Part shown: piece by piece, positions 12,396 to 21,701 of the stretch
Layout: each line of letters opens with the position of its first letter
Position numbering within the stretch: position 1 is the first letter of the stretch
Source: a virus
Virus record (IMG/VR): IMGVR_UViG_3300042881_000777
Coordinates: 1 to 25,579 of that record
Reading direction: 5' to 3' (one strand)
Length of the DNA: 25,579 nucleotides
Translations under genes and position numbers: made by a program
The notes under the pieces: model-generated
What the model was told of the DNA's origin: nothing
The model's database searches: none
What the model saw: only the letters and a program-made list of their open reading frames with translations

Positions 12396-14105
12396 TTATG
12401 CGAACTTGGTTACAGAGGCCAACACAGTAAACGCAGCACTGCCTGTTTTGATAATTACATAGGTGTAGCTGTCAATTGAGCTTGCATTGCCGCTTGTCGG
12501 GGCAGAACCACCCTGCCATTTTGGCGTGACAGTGGAGCCATCAACTTGGACAACAGAGTTGTAGTAGGCCGTAGCGCCGTTGGTCACCAGGAATGTGGCA
12601 GACAAAGACTCGCCCGTGGACATGATGGTGTTCAGTGATGTACCGCTTGAACCCCTGAAGTTCACAGTGAAGTTGCCACTGGCATTGGTGGTGTAGTACA
12701 GAACCGATTGGGTTGTGACATCAAAGTTAATTGTGCCTGTGGCCGCAGTTGCAGAGACAGTTGCAACCTCAAGAATGTTGGAGGTCTTCAAGTCTGCATT
12801 TGACGCAGTGCCTGCAAAGGTCTGGAGCGCTGTGAATGTCTGCGCCACATCGGTCTTGGCCGTGTCTGCGTCAAACGCTTGGACATCCGTGCCAATAGCC
12901 AACCCCAAGAATGTACGGGCTGATGCGCCACCGGCACCCAAGGTAGTCAGGTCGGCATCGTAGGCCTGGACATTGGTGCCGATCACAAGGCCAAGGTTTG
13001 TCCTGACAGTTGCAGCAGACGCTGTCAGCTCAGACAGATTGTTTGCAGTGAGCAGATACGCAGCACCAGACACATAAGCGGCCACCCAAGCAGAGCCTGT
13101 GTACAAGCGCATCTCTGGCACTGTCGTGTTGTAGTACAAGGAGCCAGCAAGCAAAGCGTTGCCGTCATTGTCTAGCGTTGGATCGCTTGCTTTGGGGCCA
13201 AGGTAGCGATCATCAAAGTTGTCATACGCAGCCAAGGCTGAGTCGCGTGCCGCTTCAGCAGCGCTCTGTGCTGTGGCTGCATTGCTGGCGCTTGTACTCG
13301 CGGCAGAGGCAGAGCTGGACGCATTGCTTGCGCTGGTGCTTGCATTGCTGGCCGAGGTGGATGCGTTGCTGGCTGATGTGCTGGCTGCTGAGGCAGAGGC
13401 TGCTGCGTTGGTGGCCGAGGTTGTTGCTGATGCGGCATCAACCAGCAGAGTCCATTTTGCAGAGTCAGCGTTGGTGGTAATCGGCAAAGCCCCGCTTGAG
13501 GTATGCGCCGTGATGACTTGGAAAATGTTGTTGGTGGTGGTGTCCTTTGCAATGTCTCGCACATAGTAGACAGTGCTAGCAGCCCAGTTGCCACGGTTGG
13601 TGCCCAAGGTTTCGCCCAGTGCAGGGTTGCCATTGGCATCAAAGCCCAGCGTCTTGTTGGCTCGCAGTGATGCAAGCGGCAAGGTCATGTTGATGTTGGT
13701 CGGGTCTGTCTGTGGAGCTGACAGCGCCCTGACCAAGCCCTCAGCATTTTGCTGGGCAAAGATAGTCTGCTGATCCAGCTCATCATTAAGCGTGTTGGCA
13801 AAGAAGTCGCCGCCGGTTGTGAAGTCGGTTGCCCTGGCAATAGTGCGGTTGCCGACAATGGCGTACTGGGTTGGCGAGGTTGGTGCCAGCGCCAAGCCGG
13901 TGGCTGTGATGGTCACCGAGCCGGTACCGTTGGCGTTGATGACCACTGTGTAGTGGGTGGTCAGCGTCAGCAGGACATCGTCCTTGAACACGGCAATGTC
14001 GGTGTTGGCCAGGATCTCAAAAGTGAACGCATACGGCCCCTCGCCACCAGTGCCACTGGGTGCGTAGACTGCTCGGCGGGTTACATTGCTGATTGGGATG
14101 GCCAT
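12396..14105 (-). CDS. Tail fibre with T7-like N-terminal attachment domain
   Basis: The 569-residue protein begins MAIPISNVTRRAVYAPSGTG, and residues about 20-130 (YAFTFEILANTDIAVFKDDV, HYTVVINANGTGSVTI, YAIVGNRTIARATDF) match the N-terminal part of T7 gp17-type fibres that docks on the tail. Residues about 225-290 are repeats of Ala, Ser and Asn (SASNAST units), a trimeric coiled-coil shaft. Further on are AAYLLTANNLSELTAS and two similar copies of TNLGLVIGTNVQAYDADL / FLGLAIGTDVQAFDADT. The end (EVATVSATAATGTINFDV and onward) looks like a beta-rich domain that binds the next fibre. It probably carries the glycine-rich protein encoded next. Confidence 0.8.
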   Translation of the reverse strand: MAIPISNVTRRAVYAPSGTGGEGPYAFTFEILANTDIAVFKDDVLLTLTTHYTVVINANGTGSVTITATGLALAPTSPTQYAIVGNRTIARATDFTTGGDFFANTLNDELDQQTIFAQQNAEGLVRALSAPQTDPTNINMTLPLASLRANKTLGFDANGNPALGETLGTNRGNWAASTVYYVRDIAKDTTTNNIFQVITAHTSSGALPITTNADSAKWTLLVDAASATTSATNAAASASAASTSASNASTSASNASTSASNASSSASAASTSASNAATAQSAAEAARDSALAAYDNFDDRYLGPKASDPTLDNDGNALLAGSLYYNTTVPEMRLYTGSAWVAAYVSGAAYLLTANNLSELTASAATVRTNLGLVIGTNVQAYDADLTTLGAGGASARTFLGLAIGTDVQAFDADTAKTDVAQTFTALQTFAGTASNADLKTSNILEVATVSATAATGTINFDVTTQSVLYYTTNASGNFTVNFRGSSGTSLNTIMSTGESLSATFLVTNGATAYYNSVVQVDGSTVTPKWQGGSAPTSGNASSIDSYTYVIIKTGSAAFTVLASVTKFA

Positions 14106-14138
14106 GATTCAATCCTTGCTTATGGAAATTGTACGGGT

Positions 14139-17024
14139 TTACTTGGGTTTGTAATAGAGGCCGTTGGCTTTTTTAAGCTCTTCAAGCTCATCAATTTTTG
14201 GCTGTAGGCTGGGCTCTTCTATTTTGAGCTGGTCTTTGGCTGCGTTCATGTATTTGGAATGTACTCTCTGCACCGTCTTTTGCTGATCATCCAGCGACAG
14301 CAAGTCAAAGCCTGGGGTCTGCATGATGTTCAAGATCTCAGCCTTGCTTGGCAGCTCCTTGCCGTAAATGGTCAGCAGCCGGTTGTACTGCACAGCATCT
14401 ATCTCAACACCTTCGATCTTGCGGTCGGGCATGCCAATGGGTGAGCCCATCCGCACCAGCAAGTCATCCACCTCCGAGAACTGCTGGGATGTGACCCTAG
14501 TTGGCAGCACCAACTCATAGACTGCACCCGTGCCTGACTTGGTCGCATCGCCCCACAGGTTCAGCACTTCTGGCAAGTCTGCATTGAAGTACGGGATGCG
14601 CGACTTGTACTTGTTAAACGCCTCAACAAAGCCGCGCATGCCCATGGACAGCTCGGGGCTGGCGCGGGTGTCCCGGTTGGTCGGGTCAGACAGCCGCTCA
14701 AAACCAGCAAGCATTGAGCTATAAGCACCAGCGGGTGAGCCGCCAATAACAAAACTACCGGCCTGTTTAATTATTTGTTCAATGCCTTTTTTAATTTTTT
14801 CATCTTCGTCTGCACCTGTTTTGCCCATACCAAGCACTTTGGCAATTTCTGCAAGACCCTGCAAATAAGGTTGCTCTGCCAAGTATTCGTAAAGGCCAAA
14901 AGCTCCACCTAAAAATACCTCGGCAATTTTGTTGTCATCAGACTCTCGTTGAGCGTATTCACTGTAGTCTGCGGCAATTGCCAAAAAGCCAGACATAGGA
15001 TCCATGCCGTTGTAGCTGTAATATTTGCCGCCAATTTTGAGGGAGTACGGCTGCCACCCGTCACGGATCAGCGCGTCACGGTCTTCTTTCCGTACAGGGC
15101 CACTTCCAGTAATCATCCCTTCAGCGGCCAGTGACCCAAAGGTCGCCAGAGTTGCTGTGCCAAGCGTTACCTTGGCCAGAGCCATGTCGCGGTACACGCC
15201 ACCCTTGGCGATCTCTTCACGCCACTGGCTGGACAGTGGGGCAAACGGGGTGCGCTCAACAAGTTGCAAACCAATGTTGGCTGGTGTTTTAAAGAAAGGT
15301 TGAACCACTTTCATAATTGGATTGTTGAAGACTTTTTGCAGCCCCTTCAAGACCGGTGGCAATTCAGCGGTAAAGGTTCCTTTTTGAGCAAAAAGGGAGG
15401 CAGCTTCATCTAGGTCGCGTGGTGGGTTTTGATACAGGCTGATGGCTTCGGCCTCCATCTTTGCCAGAGCATCAGCTTCGGGAACGCCAGCTTCTATCGA
15501 TTCGCGGTAGACCGTCTTGCTGCGCCGAATGATCAGAGTGTTGAGCTCCATCCGATACAGCGTACCTTTAAAAAATTCATCCTCTGCCATGAGAGCTCTG
15601 CCTGGCAGCGTAACTGCTGTGCCATAGTAGTCAATGGCCTTGGCAAACCATTTGTCCTGCTCAATACCAAAGCCAGCAGAACTGATTGCTGGGACAGTAT
15701 TGCCGCGCTGGGCCTCAACCTTGCTCATCAAGTCGCTGGGCTGATTTTTCTTAAAGGCAGTGCTTGCCAATTCCAAACCTTCAAGGACTCCATTGCGCAG
15801 CGACTGCATCATGGTCAGCGCTTCATCGTAAGCAATTTTGTCTTGCGCGGATCCTGGAAGTAAATCTCCCCATTTGGTAACAAGGTTGGGCATCCGTCCT
15901 TCGCGCACAGCCTTCGGCAAGAAGTTCGAATACATTGAGGCCACCAAACGCTCGGGCATTTGATACAAGCCCATCGTACTGTTGCCGACAATGTTCTTGG
16001 CATGCGACACGCCGCTAGACAGCAGCCCATTGATGTAGGTGGTGAACCACACATCTTTCACGCTCGACATCATCGACTTCTCAACCAGAGCATTCTGAGC
16101 GGCACGCGACTCCAGCGTCAGGTAGGACTTGGCCAAGTCAGACAGGGCAGCGTCACCACCGTACTCATCAATCACCTGGCGCACGATAGCAGCATTGCCA
16201 TCGCGGGGGATGCGGAACACAGCCAGCGACCGAGCTGTCTCGGTCTGGATGCCCTTGACACCGCGCTGGATCAGGCCGTGGAAGGCGATCTGCTGGCGCA
16301 GCTTGAGCTTGTCCACATCGGTGGCCGTGCCGCTGTTGACCATTTTGAACAACTTGTCGAGTTCGTTGGCGCTGGACTCCAGCACCTCCAGCGCTTTGTA
16401 GGTCTCGACAGCGTTGGCCATCATCTTGCCGTCAGTGCCGATCAGGCGCGACAGGAAGGCCTCGCCAATGCCCGACTCAGCAGCCTTGTCCTTGATCTCT
16501 TGGAAGGTGACCGCCTTGGTGCGGATATTCAGCGCATCGGCCACGCCGCCCACAATGGCAGCGGCATCCTCGGTCTGGTAGCGGGACAGGTTGAACGGCT
16601 CATCAGGCGTGCCGCCGGGTTTACCCTCGGTGATGCCAAAGGTCTGCCTGCGGGTGACAGCTCGCTCAACGGCCTCTGTCAACGGCTGGTCAGCCTCGGG
16701 GATCAGCTTAAAGCGGCTAGCCTTGGCAGCATCAGGCAGCTCGCCGGGCAAAGCACGCGCAGCCTCGGGCACCAGGTTGCGCTCGGCCTTGGTGGCTTGC
16801 CGGGTGATCAGCTTGCGCAGAGCAGCGTCCATCGGGCCTGCGACTTGGACACCCTCCTCCATGGACGGGGTGCCGATCTCAGCAACCTCGGGCATCTGAG
16901 TTGTGTCGGCTTGAACGGCCCCAGGCATGGGCTCTAAAGGGATGTCCTCGGCAGGCGTGCTGGGCGCAGCACTCGGCAGGATCTGGCCAAGGCGCTGCTC
17001 AAGGGGTTTCTGCTCAATGGCCAT
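14139..17024 (-). CDS. Large internal virion/ejection-type protein (961 aa)
   Basis: The ATG at 17024 overlaps the previous stop by one base; a GTG one codon upstream is also possible, and AAGGAG precedes both. The first 110 residues are proline- and acid-rich. Then comes a long helical part, the segment INGLLSSGVSHAKNIVGNST typical of very large phage polyvalent or internal proteins, and hydrophobic stretches (VTLGTATLATFGSLAAEGMI) that could enter a membrane. The C-terminal 150 residues are soluble (PEVLNLWGDATKSGTGAVYE and onward). By position it corresponds to T7 gp16, but no lytic transglycosylase motif is seen. Expected role: packaged in the capsid and ejected to form the DNA channel (inference). 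Base composition drops in GC at 14760-14960 and 15290-15560. Confidence 0.65.
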   Translation of the reverse strand: MAIEQKPLEQRLGQILPSAAPSTPAEDIPLEPMPGAVQADTTQMPEVAEIGTPSMEEGVQVAGPMDAALRKLITRQATKAERNLVPEAARALPGELPDAAKASRFKLIPEADQPLTEAVERAVTRRQTFGITEGKPGGTPDEPFNLSRYQTEDAAAIVGGVADALNIRTKAVTFQEIKDKAAESGIGEAFLSRLIGTDGKMMANAVETYKALEVLESSANELDKLFKMVNSGTATDVDKLKLRQQIAFHGLIQRGVKGIQTETARSLAVFRIPRDGNAAIVRQVIDEYGGDAALSDLAKSYLTLESRAAQNALVEKSMMSSVKDVWFTTYINGLLSSGVSHAKNIVGNSTMGLYQMPERLVASMYSNFLPKAVREGRMPNLVTKWGDLLPGSAQDKIAYDEALTMMQSLRNGVLEGLELASTAFKKNQPSDLMSKVEAQRGNTVPAISSAGFGIEQDKWFAKAIDYYGTAVTLPGRALMAEDEFFKGTLYRMELNTLIIRRSKTVYRESIEAGVPEADALAKMEAEAISLYQNPPRDLDEAASLFAQKGTFTAELPPVLKGLQKVFNNPIMKVVQPFFKTPANIGLQLVERTPFAPLSSQWREEIAKGGVYRDMALAKVTLGTATLATFGSLAAEGMITGSGPVRKEDRDALIRDGWQPYSLKIGGKYYSYNGMDPMSGFLAIAADYSEYAQRESDDNKIAEVFLGGAFGLYEYLAEQPYLQGLAEIAKVLGMGKTGADEDEKIKKGIEQIIKQAGSFVIGGSPAGAYSSMLAGFERLSDPTNRDTRASPELSMGMRGFVEAFNKYKSRIPYFNADLPEVLNLWGDATKSGTGAVYELVLPTRVTSQQFSEVDDLLVRMGSPIGMPDRKIEGVEIDAVQYNRLLTIYGKELPSKAEILNIMQTPGFDLLSLDDQQKTVQRVHSKYMNAAKDQLKIEEPSLQPKIDELEELKKANGLYYKPK

Positions 17025-19279
17025 CACTTAGCTCCTTTGGCAGAAATCGCACTGCCTTGATTTACGCCTGGCTGCTGTCCTGCTTGGGTAGGTCTTCCGG
17101 TTCGCTGGGGTCTATTGGCAGCACCACCTTGGACAGCTCGCGGAACAGCGCCAGCGGATCCTGAGTCTGGGATGTTGGTGCCGATTGCGGCGGCGAAATC
17201 ATCAATGAGTTCACGATTTACTCCTGGCCATGTGTACCACGCTTTGCCAAAATATTCGTTTGGCGTACCGTCTGGTAATGTGTCTTTGCTGAAGAATTTT
17301 ACACCAGGAAAGTCATCAGGTATTACCCCATTTTTCTTTTCCATGACATGCTTGAACATTTCATCCAAATCATTTTTGGTCATGGCCACTTTGTCGCCGC
17401 CTGCCGTCTCGTAGACAAACCTGTTGCCGCCTTCTGGCGTGCGCTCATAGGTGATGCCAAAGCCACGCTCATGCGTGCGGCCCTCTTTAACCGGAACATT
17501 GGCAAAAGGCAAATTGGCACCTTCTGCCTTTTTGACAATTGTTTCAAGGGTTGGGTGAGCAACCTCTTGGCCAGACGATAACACCCAGCTCTCCCAGTGG
17601 TAGCGCCCAATGCTGGCCTTGTCAGCTCGGCCAACCTCCTTGTATAGATCCTGTACGCGCAAAGCCAAAGATCGCTCTAGCGCCTCGTATGTGGCAAGGC
17701 CTGGGCCTCCATCAAACAGATGAGCCACATTGTCATAAATCTTGTCGCCGCCAGCAAACAGGCGGTTGATCTGAATACGATCTAACACCATGACATCTTC
17801 ACGGCCAGACACCAACAAGGCAAAGGACAGCACCTTATTCTTGATGCCAACACCTTCGGCCAAGCTATAGAAATCGCGTCTGATCTGTGGCCCTGTCATC
17901 TGTGGATCGGCAACCATATCGTGCAGTGCCTGTAACTTGGTGCGGCCATCAGGCAATTTCTCGCTCATCTTGGGCAAGAATGTTCGCAAGAAATCATTGG
18001 CGTTGCTGGTCACCATATTGCCGGGACTGCCAGCAGGAATCGTTTGACCGATCATTTTTAAACCAGTGTCAATGTCAGCCTGCGTGTACTCGCCGCGCAC
18101 GGCCTTTTGGATAAGCGGCTGCATAGCCTCGGCAAGATCAAGAAAGCCAGACTCATGCGGGTAGGCAGATGCCCTGCGCGAAAGCATGGCCCAGAACATC
18201 AGGGTACCGGTTGTGTCTGCTTTGGCTGTTCCGTTTTGATAGATGTTGCGGAATTTATCTACCACTGCAAAGCCACGATCAGCTTCATCAATCTGGTTTT
18301 TGCTCATAGAGCCAAACCAGCTTGACCATTTTTTCATATCGTTGACATTGCTGATCAACCAGCTTGGCGGGATCGGAACTTCATTGGAGTTGTAGACATT
18401 GGCCATCATGGTGGCAAATGATTCATTTGACTTTAACGGGTCAGGGAATGCTGTCGCCAAATCATCCAACCGTGTAGAAACATCTTGATAGTTGCCGGGG
18501 TTGACATCATTGACAATGTTTTGGCCTTTGCCATCTGGCGTGTATGAGCCGGTTACCTTGACTCGATATTCTGGCAACAACTGCAAGTTCTTTTCGGCAG
18601 TGACTTTTTCACTTAATTTTGCTGCGCCATTGTCAACCATGGCAGATGAGTTCATGGTCATTTGACCATAACGCTCAAGCGGCACAGCGCCCATCCGCAC
18701 TGGCATGCCACCTTTCTCCGCTATGTTGAGCATCATTTCAGCAGCCTTGGGGGCAAGCTGCTTTGTTGCTTTTATTGTGCTTAGTGTTCCCGGCACCAGA
18801 CCAAGTGCAGCACCGCCGGTTTGCAGCGCAGCCGTCCCATAATCTCCGCGCTTGGCTGAACTCACAGCATCGCCAAGCATTTGTCCAGACTCTTCCATCT
18901 GCATTGTTGTGCCCAAATATGGCGCAAAGTCTGCAAGACCAATATCTAAAGGCAAATTGCTGCTAGGGCCACCAATCAATGTTTGCGCATTCTTGCGAGC
19001 TTTGTATTGATCCATGCCCAAGTCTACAAATTTAGACTGCAAGAAGTCAGCCAATCGTTGCCTTACAGTTGGCTCGATAGCCTTGATGGTGTCTGGATAC
19101 CTTCCGGTGTAGGCCTGCTCGGGCATTCCCCGAGAAATGCCAGCCTCGGCCAGCAGAACATCACCAGGCTGTCTGCCTGGGGCTGTTTGCTCTGGCATGG
19201 CCACCTCAACCGGCTCATCCGGGAATTGCATGGCGGTCAATGCTGACAGGTACTTGTTCTCAATGGGGCTGTAGGCCAT
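17024..19279 (-). CDS. Large internal virion/polyvalent-type protein (751 aa)
   Basis: Start at ATG 19279 with AGGAAAC before it. The N-terminal 200 residues are loop-rich, with a repeated phrase GMPEQAYTGRYPDTIKA and a small Ala/Gly-rich hydrophobic segment (GTAALQTGGAALGLVPGTLS). A large domain about 350-600 has FWAMLSRRASAYPHESGFLD, TIPAGSPGNMV, ALHDMVADPQMTGPQIRRDF and VSGREDVMVLDRIQINRLFA, ending KASIGRYHWESWVLSSGQEV. I recall similar phrases in large structural or polyvalent proteins of pelagic podoviruses; the activity is unknown to me. It sits between two internal-type proteins, so packaging and ejection with the DNA is likely. No catalytic motif can be assigned. Confidence 0.6.
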   Translation of the reverse strand: MAYSPIENKYLSALTAMQFPDEPVEVAMPEQTAPGRQPGDVLLAEAGISRGMPEQAYTGRYPDTIKAIEPTVRQRLADFLQSKFVDLGMDQYKARKNAQTLIGGPSSNLPLDIGLADFAPYLGTTMQMEESGQMLGDAVSSAKRGDYGTAALQTGGAALGLVPGTLSTIKATKQLAPKAAEMMLNIAEKGGMPVRMGAVPLERYGQMTMNSSAMVDNGAAKLSEKVTAEKNLQLLPEYRVKVTGSYTPDGKGQNIVNDVNPGNYQDVSTRLDDLATAFPDPLKSNESFATMMANVYNSNEVPIPPSWLISNVNDMKKWSSWFGSMSKNQIDEADRGFAVVDKFRNIYQNGTAKADTTGTLMFWAMLSRRASAYPHESGFLDLAEAMQPLIQKAVRGEYTQADIDTGLKMIGQTIPAGSPGNMVTSNANDFLRTFLPKMSEKLPDGRTKLQALHDMVADPQMTGPQIRRDFYSLAEGVGIKNKVLSFALLVSGREDVMVLDRIQINRLFAGGDKIYDNVAHLFDGGPGLATYEALERSLALRVQDLYKEVGRADKASIGRYHWESWVLSSGQEVAHPTLETIVKKAEGANLPFANVPVKEGRTHERGFGITYERTPEGGNRFVYETAGGDKVAMTKNDLDEMFKHVMEKKNGVIPDDFPGVKFFSKDTLPDGTPNEYFGKAWYTWPGVNRELIDDFAAAIGTNIPDSGSAGAVPRAVQGGAANRPQRTGRPTQAGQQPGVNQGSAISAKGAK

Positions 19280-19281
19280 GC

Positions 19282-21084
19282 TTAGTTTCCTCGAGCTCTC
19301 TTGAGCAGCTTCTCAAGCTCATTAATTTGTCGCATCTTGGCGGGATCATTGCCAGCCTTTTGACGCAGGGCAGGCAGATTTTCTTCCGTTACCGGCCCTG
19401 TAATCCAATCACGGCCTGATTTGTACTTGCCGTCTGCGCCTTTGGCAAACTCAGCCAGCGACTTCTGTGCGGCCTTGGCATCTTCGCTGTTTCGGCGCTT
19501 GACAATGTTGTCTTCAAGCTGGGTCAAGATCTGGCGCGGTGTCAAGGTCTTGTTGTCAAGTGCAGCCGCTGACTGAATCTGAAATGCCTCGGCTTGCAAT
19601 TCTTTGCGGCGCTTGAACTCCTCGCCCTTGGGGTCAAGAACCACTACGCTACCAGCAATTACTGGGATGCCAGCAAGCTGGGAGATGCCGCGCTCAAGCT
19701 GAGAGCTGTCGCTCTTGTTGTCGCTTTGTAGCAGCTTGAGAACTGATACAGCATCTTTGCCGGTGATGCCTTTGCCAACCAATGCCTTGATCTGGGATGA
19801 GTCAGTGATGGTGTTGTTGTAGATGCCATCAATCAGATTAAAAAGAATGCCCTGGTTGGACTCAGCTTCTTTCACTGGCTTTGGCTCCAGCACATCCTTG
19901 AGGATGCCAACCGACACCGAGCCCTCTGGCAAAGCGAGTAGCTGTTTAATCAGCGCCTTGCGCTCGGAGCTGTTCTCTGCCAGCGGAAAGATCTGCTCCA
20001 ACAGGTTAATGGCTTGACCCTCGGCAACTCGCTTGTCATCTGCTATCTTGGCATCCTTGATCGACTTGCGCTGATTGACGGCCACCATGAAGTTGGCAGT
20101 CACCTTGGCCACCGACTCAAAGTCATTGGTGATCATGGATTGCAGCACCGGGCTCATGTTGCCCAGGTCGCCAGCCTTTAGCTTGGCCAGCGTCTTCTCT
20201 GGGTCAGCCATGTTGGCATCAGACATTAGCGCCTTGGTTACAGCGTTGATCTTTGCTGTGCGCAGTGCCACCTCAAACTTAGTGCTGTAGCCGGTCTGCA
20301 AAGCCTTGTCGCCAAGCAGCAGGGATTGAGTCAGCACATTCTTGCGGAACACATCCGCGAGCTCGTCAACAGAACGCACCTGGCCGGTTGAGTCTGTAAA
20401 GCTGCCTTGCGATACCGTTTCTTCCAGCAATCTAATACTGTTGTCAAAGTCAGCGTCAAACTTGGCAATGCGTTGGTTTTTGGCTCTTTCTAGCTCGGCC
20501 TTGTAGGCGGCATTGAGCACAGTGTTGCCGTGCGTGGCCATGGTGGCGCGAAACTTAATTGAGGCTTCTGGGTCACTGTTTGCCAGCGCTTTAGGAAAGA
20601 AGCCGTCTGACATGGCTTTAATCTTGGCGCCGACCTGCTCTGATGTGACGCTGCCGTTTTCTACACCAACCAACAATTTGTTGAGCTCGTTGCGGCCTTC
20701 AATTTCAAAATGGCTTGACAGCTCCAAGCTGCGAGCCTTGGCCACGGCCTGATCAAAGAAGTTGAGCGAGCCGGTGCTGCCAATTGAAGATGTTTCACCC
20801 CGACCGCCAAGGCCAATCGTCACCCCGTTTTTTGCAGCCTCAAGCTGTTCGGCTGAAGGCGGGTTGCTTGCAACATATTGCAAGCCTTCTTGCTGGCGCA
20901 GGGTGCCTGCCATCTGGAATGCACTTGCGCTCATGCGGTCGAGAACCTGGGCAAGCTGGCCAGCACCTTGAGCCGCCACCCGTGGGCCAATGTAGTCCAC
21001 CGACTGCTGCTGGGCCTGCACCATGGGCACGCTGCCGACCGAGCGAATTTGCATCTGACCTGATTCGATTCGTTGGGTGGCCAT
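19282..21084 (-). CDS. Internal virion protein, gp15-like position (600 aa)
   Basis: Begins MATQRIESGQMQIRSVGSVP and is predicted almost wholly helical, with long charged coiled-coil stretches (KFDADFDNSIRLLEETVSQG, AVNQRKSIKDAKIADDKRVA) and no membrane span or Cys-rich motif. Size and place, after a gp14-like gene and before very large proteins, match T7 gp15-type inner-core proteins that are ejected into the cell and form the periplasmic tunnel. Sequence similarity to gp15 is not evident by eye, so the call rests on architecture and order. Confidence 0.65.
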   Translation of the reverse strand: MATQRIESGQMQIRSVGSVPMVQAQQQSVDYIGPRVAAQGAGQLAQVLDRMSASAFQMAGTLRQQEGLQYVASNPPSAEQLEAAKNGVTIGLGGRGETSSIGSTGSLNFFDQAVAKARSLELSSHFEIEGRNELNKLLVGVENGSVTSEQVGAKIKAMSDGFFPKALANSDPEASIKFRATMATHGNTVLNAAYKAELERAKNQRIAKFDADFDNSIRLLEETVSQGSFTDSTGQVRSVDELADVFRKNVLTQSLLLGDKALQTGYSTKFEVALRTAKINAVTKALMSDANMADPEKTLAKLKAGDLGNMSPVLQSMITNDFESVAKVTANFMVAVNQRKSIKDAKIADDKRVAEGQAINLLEQIFPLAENSSERKALIKQLLALPEGSVSVGILKDVLEPKPVKEAESNQGILFNLIDGIYNNTITDSSQIKALVGKGITGKDAVSVLKLLQSDNKSDSSQLERGISQLAGIPVIAGSVVVLDPKGEEFKRRKELQAEAFQIQSAAALDNKTLTPRQILTQLEDNIVKRRNSEDAKAAQKSLAEFAKGADGKYKSGRDWITGPVTEENLPALRQKAGNDPAKMRQINELEKLLKRARGN

Positions 21085-21086
21085 GC

Positions 21087-21698
21087 TTATGTCACTTTCA
21101 AGTAATCAGTGGCACCCTTGAGCAAGGTTGCATTGGCCAAGATGCCACCCGTCCTGCGAGCAGAAGCTCCAGCAAAATCAAGTTGGCCAGCCTGGCTGCG
21201 TGCGCTGTACAGGTTGAGCATGTTCTGGTAGTCGGTTGATTGCAGCATGGCGCTGGCATCCTCAAAGCCCAATACCCTCGCGGTCAGGGCGTTAAGGTCG
21301 GAGATCCCAACATCGCGCATTGTTGCGGCCACATTCTCGCGCTGCACAGCAGCCACAGAGCCCTCGCCCACCACCACGCCACTGGCAGCAGCCCGAGCTC
21401 GCATAGAGGCGTTGGTGGCACGCATGTTCTTGAGCAGGGTGTTGCCAGCGATCTGGTAGTTCTGCGCCTCAATTTCAGCCTTCTTGACCGTGCGGCCAGC
21501 TTGGATGGTGGCGTACTGCTCGCTCATGTCGGCACGCACCTCGGCCACCATCAGCGTGTCGCGTGCCTGTAGGAGGTAGCTTGTCTGCTGGTTTATTGCC
21601 GCAGCCTTTTGAGCCTCGGCTGCGCCGTAGGCACCAATGAGGCCTGCCGCACCCGCCATCTGGCCTGCATACGGATTTGCTGCTGGTGTTGTTGCCAT
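21087..21698 (-). CDS. Internal virion protein, gp14-like
   Basis: The 203-residue protein opens ATTPAANPYAGQMAGAAGLI, an alanine- and glycine-rich hydrophobic segment, then a helical rod (QTSYLLQARDTLMVAEVRAD, AIQAG-like repeats, KKAEIEAQNYQIAGNTLLKN). RARAAASGVVVGEGSVAAV and a QRENVAATMRDVG segment follow, as in gp14-type proteins of podoviruses. Such proteins are ejected first and insert in the outer membrane. The gene lies 3 nt after the stop of the tail tube B gene, within the virion gene run. Confidence 0.75.
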   Translation of the reverse strand: MATTPAANPYAGQMAGAAGLIGAYGAAEAQKAAAINQQTSYLLQARDTLMVAEVRADMSEQYATIQAGRTVKKAEIEAQNYQIAGNTLLKNMRATNASMRARAAASGVVVGEGSVAAVQRENVAATMRDVGISDLNALTARVLGFEDASAMLQSTDYQNMLNLYSARSQAGQLDFAGASARRTGGILANATLLKGATDYLKVT

Positions 21699-21701
21699 GT
21701 C

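Noticed and set aside
13220-13420. Short tandem repeats that could suggest a CRISPR array.
   Set aside because: They encode the SASNAST coiled-coil shaft of the fibre in frame, with no constant repeat and unique spacer pattern.
10013-14105. A diversity-generating retroelement acting on the fibre genes.
   Set aside because: No reverse transcriptase and no template/variable repeat pair was seen in the window.
15960-16937. A 325-codon plus-strand frame opposite the 961-aa gene.
   Set aside because: It mirrors the codon pattern of the minus-strand gene, has no domain, and would be the only rightward gene within the late block.
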